Below, piece by piece: positions 1 to 6,498 of a stretch of 15,323 bases of DNA; the stretch's first letter is position 1, and the number at the start of each line of letters is the position of its first letter. Below the pieces are notes generated by a model. It ran no database searches. It had not been told where the DNA came from and worked only from the letters and a program-made list of their open reading frames with translations. The position numbers were made by a program, and so were the translations under genes. The DNA comes from Anaerolineae bacterium (GTDB lineage: Bacteria; Chloroflexota; Anaerolineae; JAADDB01): NCBI GenBank assembly GCA_015486895.1, contig WFQT01000201.1:1-15323 (forward strand). Direction: 5' to 3'.

Positions 1-214
1 GAGGGGCGATCTGAGCCGTCCCTGCGAGTGATGGAACCGACATGCACAGTTGCTCCCCCTTCCCTGCGAGGGAAGGGGGCCGGGGGGTTAGGTCAACCTG
101 GCTGTTGACGACGATGACGCGCTCCACTTTCTGGCCTGTGAGCGATTCGATCTGGGCCAGATGGTCGTCGGTGAGTGGGTGGGAGAAATTGAGAAGGAGC
201 ATGATATGTGACAT
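1..214 (-). CDS. csx15: Csx15-like CRISPR accessory protein, 5' part only, disrupted by a repeat
   Basis: The reading frame opens with ATG at 214 and stays open to the left edge (71 codons seen). Residues 1-41 resemble the start of the Csx15 family from memory: hydrophobic LLLNFSHPLT (6-15), then LAQIESLTGQKVERVI (19-34). Csx15 accompanies type III systems and has been proposed to act on the cyclic oligoadenylate signal as a ring nuclease; that role is only tentative here. The ATG lies one base after the stop of the CARF nuclease gene, so the two are probably co-translated. After residue 41 the frame reads through a GC-rich palindromic repeat (about 54-94) and yields PRPPSLAGKGE, which I do not expect in the family. 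The native protein may thus be cut short or altered. No strong Shine-Dalgarno is visible. A second ATG at 202 is possible. Confidence 0.6.
   Translation of the reverse strand, partial: MSHIMLLLNFSHPLTDDHLAQIESLTGQKVERVIVVNSQVDLTPRPPSLAGKGEQLCMSVPSLAGTAQIAP
55..79. repeat. Perfect 11-bp palindrome in a GC-rich dispersed-type repeat
   Basis: CCCCCTTCCCT (55-65) and AGGGAAGGGGG (69-79) are exact inverted copies around a GCG loop. The CCGGGGGGTTAGGT tail to about 94 belongs to a style of intergenic repeat I associate with Chloroflexota-like genomes. It lies inside the csx15 reading frame rather than between genes. It could form a strong hairpin in the mRNA, but no T-run follows on either strand, so I do not call it an intrinsic terminator. 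Confidence 0.7.
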
Positions 215-215
215 C

Positions 216-1343
216 TCACGTTGATGCTTTTATTGGTACTAAACGGATCTGCCAATTCCGAGCCCGTTCTTTCCAATTCCTCGGCAGTACGGCCCTGCAA
301 AGTTTTACACCATGCTCCTGGGCTTTCTGCCAGGCATTTTCGTCGACCGTGCCGGCATTGCAAACCACCCAGCCTTCAAGACGGAGTTCTTTGCCCTGGG
401 CCTCAACTTCGGCGGTCAAGGCTTCGCGGAGTGCCTCCAGCCGTCGGATAACTTGGTTCACCGCTTCAATATCGATTGGCTTGTCATCCGGATTGTCAAT
501 ATGCCGCAGTTTGCACTCCACTACCAAGCGCCTTTCAAATCGTTTGTGAGAGAATTCAGCGTATACATCTAATTCCTTGCAACTGGCAGGCAACTTGGGG
601 TGACGATACCCAGGAATACTGATTGGATACTCCTCACGCTCGCGCACATAATCGGCAACTTTGACCTCGAAAACGTAATCCCAGTATTTCTCCCTCCCTC
701 TCTCATCCAGAACTTCCAAGAGGTTCTCAATGGCACCTACGAGATTCTCATCCACCTTTCCCCGGAATTCCAGCTTGCCGTCTTCCCGAATGAAGAAAAA
801 CGGAATTTGTACCAGCCAGCATCTATCAGCCGGCGGTCGCATCACTTGCTGCCGCCGCTGCGAGTCAATGACCCAAAAGCGGCTTGAAGAGCCGTCCTCT
901 TCCAACTCCTTGTCTATATACAGGTGATACATTCCCTTCACGCTTTTGCCATAAACCTGCACGGCGGTTGCCGCTAGGGCAGCCATGCTTTTTCGTCCAC
1001 CTGCGACGACCAAGTAGACTTCATCGTTCTGATAGGTTTGCAATAGCTCTATAAGCCGGGCCTGGAACTGAGAGATGCTCTCCTCATCGTTCACATCTTC
1101 GGCCTCTATACGTACGCGGCATGTCTTGTCATACTGAACTAGGGGATTCCCCTCACGATGCCAGCGGGTGAACTCGCGTGCAATCTCCTCCTCAAATTGT
1201 CTTACGCCTCTCTCGCTGGTCCCCAGCGTGACGACTTTGTCCACTTGTACCGGTTTCTCGATACCCCAACTGTGATAGAGAGCATAGTATGCCCCAGTTA
1301 CCACGCCGGGGGAAAGGCCGAGTAAAGAAATTAAGACTTTCAT
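216..1343 (-). CDS. CARF-PD-(D/E)XK nuclease, cyclic-oligoadenylate-activated effector (Can2/Card1-like architecture)
   Basis: The protein has 375 aa. The N-terminal ~180 residues look like a CARF domain of the Csm6/NE0113 type: MKVLISLLGLSPGVVT at the start, TLGTS at 39-43 and the signature AGGRKSM at 114-120. The C-terminal half has a restriction-endonuclease-like fold signature: E226, D259 in ELDVYAE, and E276-x-K278 in VVECKLR. CARF plus PD-(D/E)XK at about 370-400 aa is the layout of Card1/Can2, which cut DNA and/or RNA when cA4 binds. This fits a Cas10 in the same operon with an intact GGDD. I chose ATG 1343 because GGGGG lies 7 bases upstream and the CARF strand begins right there; an upstream frame to 1418 adds a Cys-rich leader that overlaps the preceding gene. 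The Asp and ExK residues are all present, so it should be active. Ligand and substrate are inferred. Confidence 0.85.
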   Translation of the reverse strand: MKVLISLLGLSPGVVTGAYYALYHSWGIEKPVQVDKVVTLGTSERGVRQFEEEIAREFTRWHREGNPLVQYDKTCRVRIEAEDVNDEESISQFQARLIELLQTYQNDEVYLVVAGGRKSMAALAATAVQVYGKSVKGMYHLYIDKELEEDGSSSRFWVIDSQRRQQVMRPPADRCWLVQIPFFFIREDGKLEFRGKVDENLVGAIENLLEVLDERGREKYWDYVFEVKVADYVREREEYPISIPGYRHPKLPASCKELDVYAEFSHKRFERRLVVECKLRHIDNPDDKPIDIEAVNQVIRRLEALREALTAEVEAQGKELRLEGWVVCNAGTVDENAWQKAQEHGVKLCRAVLPRNWKERARNWQIRLVPIKAST

Positions 1344-1350
1344 CACGTTA

Positions 1351-1355
1351 CCCCC
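1351..1355 (-). promoter_or_regulatory. Ribosome binding site of the CARF nuclease gene
   Basis: GGGGG lies 7 bases before ATG 1343. It supports that start over the upstream in-frame Met codons at 1418 and 1409. Confidence 0.5.
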
Positions 1356-1359
1356 TGGG

Positions 1360-2736
1360 TCATTCGACAGGATATAGCAGCAGCACGGAGACCATACCGC
1401 CTTGCCCATTGCGCACATATAGAAAAGCTTCCTGCCCGAGTAGTTGAGTCATATCTACCTCGGAAGGCAAATCTGCCGTAGCAACACGAATGCAGTTCAG
1501 GGATGAGCTGGTCTCCGGAACATAGTCAATACGTACAACATCGGGTTCGATTTGAATGAGGCGCCGGACAAGTACTACTGGCGGAAAAATCGTTTCTTGG
1601 GCTTCGCTCCACAGTTCGACAAAGGTATCGAGTATTTTTCTCGCACCGTCACGTATGTTCGGTAGATTGCTTGGAAGGACAAAGTCCGGATCGTCTTCGT
1701 GAACGTAAAGAGATCGTAATGGGTTTAAGTTCTGCAGAGTTGCGATAAATGGAGATGTGAATTCATCCGAAATTGGTACATCTTTTAGCAGGATAGAATT
1801 TCCCTCCTTCACAGGTACATACACACTCCTACCCGCTTTCTGTTGTCCTGGAAAAAGCCGATCGCGGTCGAAAATCTCTTTAAATCTTATCCCACGTTCG
1901 CTCTCTGCATCATCGCGAGGCGACTTGATGGCTTGCCAAACCCAATAGTCCAAACGATGAAGTAGGCGACAATAATTGCCAAAGTCAAGCTGCCATTTCC
2001 CTCGAAGGTAAGCTTGTAACCAGCCACTCTCGCTGGACATTTGTTGTCTTACTTCCGTGTCTATTGAGGATATGTTTCGTTCCTTCTCATACTCATACTG
2101 GGAGACCATCGCGTTCACGTACTCGCCCCCATAGAATTCTCTTCCGTAGAATGCGAAAAGTTGGCGCAACAATGTTTCGGCTTGGACAAAAGCATCAGTA
2201 ACCTGACCCAGAATATCTCCCCGAGTTACGTTGGGATCATCCAATTTATTGCGCGCATGACGTAATGTGTCTAACGCCGCCACCACTCCACTCATCGGCG
2301 GCCGGGCAGTCAGGCGAGCCGTCTCAAATCCCATCCAATACTCTATCTCATCGAGTATCTGTTCATCTTCAAGATCGATTCCAAACTCAGGATCGTCTCG
2401 CTCGACCTCCCCTAGAACGGCCAAGAACTCTCTACGCGTGGCGCTTGTTAGCCCCACCTGTATCAACCGGCGGGGGAAGTTTGGCTTGCACTTCAATTCG
2501 TGATAATCACGCAGAACTTTTTCGCAATCCCTCAACAATGGACCGCTGCTCGGCAAACCCAGTATATCAGATAGGCGGGAATGCCGACCAGTTTGCTGAA
2601 AATAGCCTTCCTGGCGCTCAATGAGCCAAGCCAGCCGACGGAAAGGGTCGGTTTCTTGCTGTATTTCATCAAAGCCATACTTTAGGGCGGCATATAGGCT
2701 ATCAAATTCGGGCAAGGTTCGTGAATCACCAGACAT
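1360..2736 (-). CDS. Unrecognised 458-aa protein in a type III-D operon
   Basis: I do not recognise this family. It lies 48 bases after the 113-aa gene and 16 bases before the CARF nuclease, on the same strand, so it is part of the operon's accessory end. No signal peptide or membrane segment is visible. The N-terminal ~140 residues are acidic, apparently helical and rich in Trp/Tyr. Residues 155-200 (LRHARNKLDDP, then an amphipathic helix ending LLRQLFAFYG) recall the RN-x-x-x-H helix-turn of HEPN domains, but with Asp where the catalytic His would be. Residues 285-360 contain NPLRSLYVHEDD, and the last 70 look beta-rich (VVRIDYVP, FLYVRNG, VSVLLLYPVE). ATG 2736 is preferred, with GGGAG 7 bases upstream; a TTG at 2766 is the alternative. 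The gene looks more AT-rich than the cas7 genes. It could be an effector, a regulator or a complex partner. Confidence 0.75.
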   Translation of the reverse strand: MSGDSRTLPEFDSLYAALKYGFDEIQQETDPFRRLAWLIERQEGYFQQTGRHSRLSDILGLPSSGPLLRDCEKVLRDYHELKCKPNFPRRLIQVGLTSATRREFLAVLGEVERDDPEFGIDLEDEQILDEIEYWMGFETARLTARPPMSGVVAALDTLRHARNKLDDPNVTRGDILGQVTDAFVQAETLLRQLFAFYGREFYGGEYVNAMVSQYEYEKERNISSIDTEVRQQMSSESGWLQAYLRGKWQLDFGNYCRLLHRLDYWVWQAIKSPRDDAESERGIRFKEIFDRDRLFPGQQKAGRSVYVPVKEGNSILLKDVPISDEFTSPFIATLQNLNPLRSLYVHEDDPDFVLPSNLPNIRDGARKILDTFVELWSEAQETIFPPVVLVRRLIQIEPDVVRIDYVPETSSSLNCIRVATADLPSEVDMTQLLGQEAFLYVRNGQGGMVSVLLLYPVE

Positions 2737-2743
2737 CGGAACA

Positions 2744-2748
2744 CTCCC
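2744..2748 (-). promoter_or_regulatory. Ribosome binding site deciding the start of the 458-aa gene
   Basis: GGGAG is spaced 7 bases from ATG 2736. No comparable motif precedes the in-frame TTG at 2766, so the ATG is taken as the start. Confidence 0.5.
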
Positions 2749-2784
2749 ACTGAGCCTTAATGTCAATAAAGTTGACTCGTGTTA

Positions 2785-3126
2785 CTACCGACCCCTTCGA
2801 TCTTGCGAACGATGCTGCCCACTCTCCAACTGGTAATACCGCATCAAGCGAAATGCCCAGGCCAAAACGGCGCCAAAGGCTCCGGGTTGGACGTCTCTCA
2901 GGTGCTCGTTGAAGGCGCGATGCATTGTCTGGTAGTAGCCACGGGTGCGCCTCGTCCGCACGAGACTGGAGTTTGGGAGCCGTTTGAGCAGAGCGAAAAC
3001 CTTTTGCGGGTCTCGCCAGCGTCGCCAAAAGGCCAGCACCTTGCCTACTTCGTTGGCATCCACGTCAGGGGCCATTGCCTGGGCCAGGGTATCGGCGATC
3101 CGACGCTCTCTTTCCGTTAACTCCAT
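2785..3126 (-). CDS. Small helical CRISPR-associated protein, 113 aa (possible second small subunit)
   Basis: This short, basic, apparently all-helical protein starts 13 bases after the stop of cas7-d. It begins MELTERERRIADTLAQ, has KVLAFWRRWRDPQKVFALLKRLP in the middle, and GAFGAVLAWAFRLMRYY near the C-terminus. I associate the LGWA-x-RLMRYY-type ending with small proteins encoded next to type III operons, which suggests a Cas11/Csm2-like or accessory small subunit. That is memory-based, not a search result. The real start is ATG 3126 with a strong AGGAGG 5 bases upstream; a GTG eight codons earlier, inside that region, is rejected. A separate Cas11 candidate occurs at 6495-6971, so this protein may have another role. 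The C-terminal tail is polar and basic (QHRSQDRRGR). Confidence 0.75.
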   Translation of the reverse strand: MELTERERRIADTLAQAMAPDVDANEVGKVLAFWRRWRDPQKVFALLKRLPNSSLVRTRRTRGYYQTMHRAFNEHLRDVQPGAFGAVLAWAFRLMRYYQLESGQHRSQDRRGR

Positions 3127-3131
3127 CACTG

Positions 3132-3137
3132 CCTCCT
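3132..3137 (-). promoter_or_regulatory. Strong ribosome binding site of the 113-aa gene
   Basis: AGGAGG lies 5 bases before ATG 3126. It falls inside the longer GTG-started frame (start 3150) and argues that the shorter protein is the real product. Confidence 0.7.
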
Positions 3138-3139
3138 CA

Positions 3140-4165
3140 TCAATATGCACCGGTTGGGCACTCCTCTAAGTCGTTGGGATCGAAGCGCAACACACGCTCC
3201 AACGCCTCGGCCTGCTGTGAGAGGATATATCCGTTCTGGCGGGCCTCAGTGATATACCGGCGCACCTCAGCCGTAAGGGTATCCCCTTCCCAGATCGTCT
3301 CCGCCTGAGCGTCGTGCGCATCGCCCAAGAACGCTGCTTGCTCATTGCGCAGCACCAGCCGCACCGGTTCGACCAGCAGCGAACCGAGACAGGCCGGCTT
3401 GCCACCGCCCAGTTTAAGCAAGAAGCGTCCTTCCAGCCCCAAGGCATAGAAAAGCAGGCCGAGTTGTTCAGCGGTTAGATTGGTAAAGACGACTCGACCG
3501 AGCAGCAGGCTATCAGGACGAATCACCTCGCTTTCACCGCCTTTATCAGCTTGGCGAGGACGCCCGTGTTTGTAGAACTTGCGCCCCTTGTAACGCCGGC
3601 TTCGGTCGCGGTAGACGGGCGCCCCCGGTCGGGGCCGGTAAAGGGAAGGTAGGCGGTACAGCATCGTTCCACCCTCCTGCAAGAGCGCGTCCTCAAAGCG
3701 CACCTGTCCCAGATAGGCCTCATTGCCACCCATTCCGAACAGCGTACACGCCGGACAGGCTGCGCGGCGTGTGCAAGGGCGGCGGAAGGCGTCCGGCAGG
3801 TCGCGGCGGCTTGCCCGCGTCACTCCCAGGCACGAAGCAGAAACTGCCTCGGCAATGCTCCGCACCGTTCCTTTGAGCGACGAAGCGGGAATAGCCAGTT
3901 GGCCCCTGATACGGTAATGAGCCTGCACCACCCCACCCGGTTTCAACCCCAGGTCTTCACTCAATGCTACCTGTCCCGAACTGACGAACAGGGGCGTCAC
4001 TGTGTGCAGATGGAAGGTCAAAATTCCCGTGAGCAGGTCAGGGCGGAGAATATGGTGGCCTGGCACTTCCTGGCGTATGACTCGGTCAGGAAAAGGAACG
4101 AATTCGTAAGGTTTCGGGGCTGCCGGGCCCCGCCTATAGCTGCTTCGTGGTGGTCTTCTAGCCAT
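3140..4165 (-). CDS. cas7: Cas7 (Csm3-like RAMP) backbone subunit d, lacking the cleavage Asp
   Basis: This 341-aa RAMP protein of the type III effector holds crRNA as part of the Cas7 filament. The family motif appears as PASSLKG (93-99) instead of the usual PGSSLKG. A CPAC pair (137-140) precedes LFGMGG, and the glycine-rich loop GGGKPACLGSLLVE lies near 253-266. The loop before the motif reads PGGVVQAHYR (76-85). The Asp found there in Csm3-type subunits and in the three sister proteins of this operon is missing, so this subunit probably does not cut target RNA. It also has a basic N-terminal extension of ~45 residues and an Arg/Lys-rich insert (about 175-210). These point to a special place in the complex, perhaps the end cap. 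AAGGAGG sits 5 bases before ATG 4165, which overlaps the csx19 stop by 8 bases. Confidence 0.9.
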   Translation of the reverse strand: MARRPPRSSYRRGPAAPKPYEFVPFPDRVIRQEVPGHHILRPDLLTGILTFHLHTVTPLFVSSGQVALSEDLGLKPGGVVQAHYRIRGQLAIPASSLKGTVRSIAEAVSASCLGVTRASRRDLPDAFRRPCTRRAACPACTLFGMGGNEAYLGQVRFEDALLQEGGTMLYRLPSLYRPRPGAPVYRDRSRRYKGRKFYKHGRPRQADKGGESEVIRPDSLLLGRVVFTNLTAEQLGLLFYALGLEGRFLLKLGGGKPACLGSLLVEPVRLVLRNEQAAFLGDAHDAQAETIWEGDTLTAEVRRYITEARQNGYILSQQAEALERVLRFDPNDLEECPTGAY

Positions 4166-4706
4166 CGCGACCTCCTTGTGGCAAATCGGTTGGCTCTACT
4201 CGCACCAGCCGGGTTAGCCGTACTATCCCGTTTTCGGCGTAATCTCGTGCCACAACTTTGACATAAGGGAGCGGGTGTTGTTGCCATTCCTGCTCGTCCA
4301 CCGGATAGTGAAGCGGACGTGGGATGCGAGTCTCGATCCAGTAGGGATCATCGGGCTTGCGCTCTCCCCACAGATATAGCCCGTATCCACGACGTACCTC
4401 CATCTGCTGCTCATACCACTCCTCGTCTGATAGACCCAACCGGGTCTCACTCAACACCAGAACATCAAGGTTGCCGTCGTCCGTCATCCACCAGCGCACC
4501 TCTGTGTTTGGGCCGAAGACTCGTCCCTGCGGCCAAAGGCCAGTTGGCAACCCTTCTAACCAGGACGCGTCAGCCTGCTCAAATTCCAGGCCATCAATTT
4601 GCTCCTGGAGGCGCCAGGCTGGCGAACCTGTTTGCTGTTTCAGCAACTTGGCCAATTCTTCGGGCGTGATTGGAGCACAACAGCGGTAAAGGTACCCGTT
4701 ACTCAT
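4158..4706 (-). CDS. csx19: Csx19 family protein (type III-D marker)
   Basis: This 182-aa soluble protein carries hallmarks of the TIGR03984/Csx19 family as I remember it: GRVFGPNTEVRWW near 62-74, LWGERKPDD and WIETRIPRPLHYPV in the middle. Csx19 is an accessory component seen in type III-D loci and a part of the related Synechocystis complex; its biochemical role is not settled. It lies between two cas7 genes. Its ATG overlaps the stop of cas7-c (shared ATGAGTAA), and its own stop overlaps the start of cas7-d by 8 bases, so translational coupling is likely. The start at 4706 is chosen for the GGGGAGG 6 bases upstream; an in-frame GTG at 4745 lies far inside cas7-c and lacks support. Confidence 0.88.
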   Translation of the reverse strand: MSNGYLYRCCAPITPEELAKLLKQQTGSPAWRLQEQIDGLEFEQADASWLEGLPTGLWPQGRVFGPNTEVRWWMTDDGNLDVLVLSETRLGLSDEEWYEQQMEVRRGYGLYLWGERKPDDPYWIETRIPRPLHYPVDEQEWQQHPLPYVKVVARDYAENGIVRLTRLVRVEPTDLPQGGRDG

Positions 4707-5664
4707 CGTCGGCCTCCCCTGATGGTGGCCACTCGCCCACGGCACACGCCCGCCAGTGGCCTATGGTCGCATTCAGTACATCCTCAATGATTGCCGCGTC
4801 TGTCCAGCGACTTGCCAAACGGCCAAAGGCCCCATCGTCCACCATCTCACGTCCCTCTTCAGGTAATGAGAGCGATGGCGGGTCTGCCGGAACCAAGCGA
4901 TACTCGTCACGGCCGGGGAAATCAAAGGCGACCAGATCGACTAACTCGGCACCGAAATTGTGCCCATTTGCTCGAAGAGTAAAGCGACCGGGATAGGCAA
5001 CCTCCAGTTCCTTGTAGTTCACGGAAACCCGACCAAAGCCCTTAGACTTGCCAAATCCGATAGGGACCCGTCCTTGTCCCATCTCACGCAATGCCACAGC
5101 CAGAAGCCCTACCTGCCACAGTTGGAAGTTGCGCAGTCTCAATGTGGCTCGAAAAGTCCCTTGAGTGACCACCTCCAGATTAAAGGGGCCTGCCGCTACT
5201 GCCCCGGTGATGCGGTCAATGGCCACGCCATCTCGCTGTTCCAATCGAGGGGTGTCCTGGGGGTAGGCGTCGGACAGAGCCAAATGGCTGCCCATATGCG
5301 TATGCCCGAAGGTCCGACAAACAACACAAGACCTGGCATAGCGAACCGTGCTAGGCCATTCCCCGTTATCGAACTGTTTGCCGCAGAACGTCTCATCGAA
5401 TGGATTGCAGCACCATCGAGGGTTCTCTTCAGCCCGAACGGTCCGAGCGATCTTCTCACAGTAGGATCGCAACGTTCCCTTCAGGCTCGATCCGGGTAAG
5501 TAAACGGTCACCTCGCCGGTTTGCGGATGTGTCGTACGCACAAAGTTCATATCCAGCAAGGTGGGATCGGCCCCAGATTCACGTCCTGATTTGATTAACA
5601 GCGGTGACTCTTGAGGGGAGAGATCAAAGACCAGAGTTAACTCGTTGAACAGACGCTTGAACAT
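4699..5664 (-). CDS. cas7: Cas7 (Csm3-like RAMP) backbone subunit c
   Basis: This 321-aa RAMP protein shows YLPGSSLKGTLRS (55-67), a Cys cluster (WCCNPFDETFCG, then CVVCRTFG) that probably binds zinc, GVAIDRITGAVAAG in the thumb region, and the Gly-rich loop GFGKSKGFGRV. The loop before PGSSLKG contains GADPTLLDMNFVRT. D38 there lines up with the target-cleaving Asp of Csm3 (D33 in S. thermophilus), so this subunit should cut bound RNA. It is longer than plain Csm3 (~220 aa), with a C-terminal extension of ~80 residues that is partly acidic. The ATG at 5664 has GGGAGGA a few bases upstream and follows the cas7-b stop by 3 bases. Which slot it fills in the complex cannot be read from sequence alone. 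Confidence 0.92.
   Translation of the reverse strand: MFKRLFNELTLVFDLSPQESPLLIKSGRESGADPTLLDMNFVRTTHPQTGEVTVYLPGSSLKGTLRSYCEKIARTVRAEENPRWCCNPFDETFCGKQFDNGEWPSTVRYARSCVVCRTFGHTHMGSHLALSDAYPQDTPRLEQRDGVAIDRITGAVAAGPFNLEVVTQGTFRATLRLRNFQLWQVGLLAVALREMGQGRVPIGFGKSKGFGRVSVNYKELEVAYPGRFTLRANGHNFGAELVDLVAFDFPGRDEYRLVPADPPSLSLPEEGREMVDDGAFGRLASRWTDAAIIEDVLNATIGHWRACAVGEWPPSGEADDE
4713..4719 (-). promoter_or_regulatory. Ribosome binding site deciding the csx19 start
   Basis: GGGGAGG is spaced 6 bases from ATG 4706. It lies inside the end of cas7-c and supports the 182-aa product over the longer GTG form. Confidence 0.6.
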
Positions 5665-5667
5665 CGT

Positions 5668-6498
5668 TCATTCCTCCCTTGTGGCTAGCATCCGAGCAAA
5701 GGTAGCGGCACGGGCTAGTACCGCATCTCGGTCCACAGGACGCCCTTTGCCGGTCTGCAAGTACTCCAACAGAGCGTTTCGGTCGGTGGCATCCACCTCT
5801 TCTGCTTCATCGAAAAACAACCGCACCCAACCCAGGCCGCGAGACCGCCCACCGCCCAATTGCACCCGGCCGTTGGCAAACTCGCGCAATCCCCAAATGA
5901 CCAGCCCGTCCTGGGCCTCTTCTCGGTTAGCGTTTTCAATGACGATCTCCCACTTGAATTCTGTCCCGGCTGGCACAACTTCATAGTCGTACAGAAGTCC
6001 CCTTGAAGCGGTCTCGCTATCCCGGTCAATCCCTACGCCGTGGCGCAGCTGATAGCGCCGCTCGAACCACAATTCCGGTTCGGCCAGCAGCAGGTCTTTG
6101 ACCAGAACCCGCGAAGCCAGCCAGGGGGAGCCGAAGACACGACAGACGCGACAGGAAAGTTGGTACACCTGGTCGTCCAGCGTTTCTGGGTTTTGTCGTA
6201 AAGCATCCATCTGTTCAGAGGTGATGCACCATTCACTCCGATTCACCGGATTACAGGCTCCCCGGCCGTGCCCCGGCGTGCCCGGTTCTACCAGCCGCAC
6301 CAATCGTTCGATGTGGGCGCGAAGCGCGCCTTTGAAGGACGAGCCCGGAATGTAAGGTCGTCGCTGGTCATCTTTGATGACGGCAATATCGGTGCCGCTG
6401 ATTTCATCGGTCAACCCAGAGCCTACTCGCAAACCGGTCTCCAGCCGCAGCCGCCCGGTCAGCCGCAGACGATAGCCAAGAGTGTGAAAGTCGTTCAT
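5668..6498 (-). CDS. cas7: Cas7 (Csm3-like RAMP) backbone subunit b
   Basis: This 276-aa Csm3-like subunit has RLETGLRVGSG (18-28), GTDIAVIKD with D37 at the catalytic position, IPGSSFKGALRAHI (50-63), CRVCRVFGSPWLASRV, the thumb motif HGVGIDRDSETASRG, and the glycine loop GGGRSRGLGWVRL. All of these fit a crRNA-binding filament subunit that is competent to cleave target RNA. A Cys pair plus an upstream CNPVNRSEWC probably bind zinc. ATG 6498 overlaps the cas11 stop as ATGA and has AAGGAGGG 6 bases upstream, so it is preferred over a GTG at 6582 that adds 28 unrelated residues. Confidence 0.93.
   Translation of the reverse strand: MNDFHTLGYRLRLTGRLRLETGLRVGSGLTDEISGTDIAVIKDDQRRPYIPGSSFKGALRAHIERLVRLVEPGTPGHGRGACNPVNRSEWCITSEQMDALRQNPETLDDQVYQLSCRVCRVFGSPWLASRVLVKDLLLAEPELWFERRYQLRHGVGIDRDSETASRGLLYDYEVVPAGTEFKWEIVIENANREEAQDGLVIWGLREFANGRVQLGGGRSRGLGWVRLFFDEAEEVDATDRNALLEYLQTGKGRPVDRDAVLARAATFARMLATREE

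Noticed and set aside
55..79. Palindrome as an intrinsic terminator of the cas operon
   Set aside because: No run of T follows on the minus strand, and the reading frame continues through it.
2737..2766. A TTG start giving a 468-aa version of the unknown protein
   Set aside because: There is no ribosome binding site for it, while ATG 2736 has GGGAG at good spacing.
2737..2784. A TTGACA on the minus strand (2766-2761) as a promoter for the 458-aa gene
   Set aside because: No acceptable -10 box is found 15-19 bases downstream, where the ribosome binding site and start codon already lie.
4960..5499. A 179-aa plus-strand ORF opposite cas7-c
   Set aside because: It is antisense to a clear RAMP gene, has no recognisable motif, and has no plausible start context.
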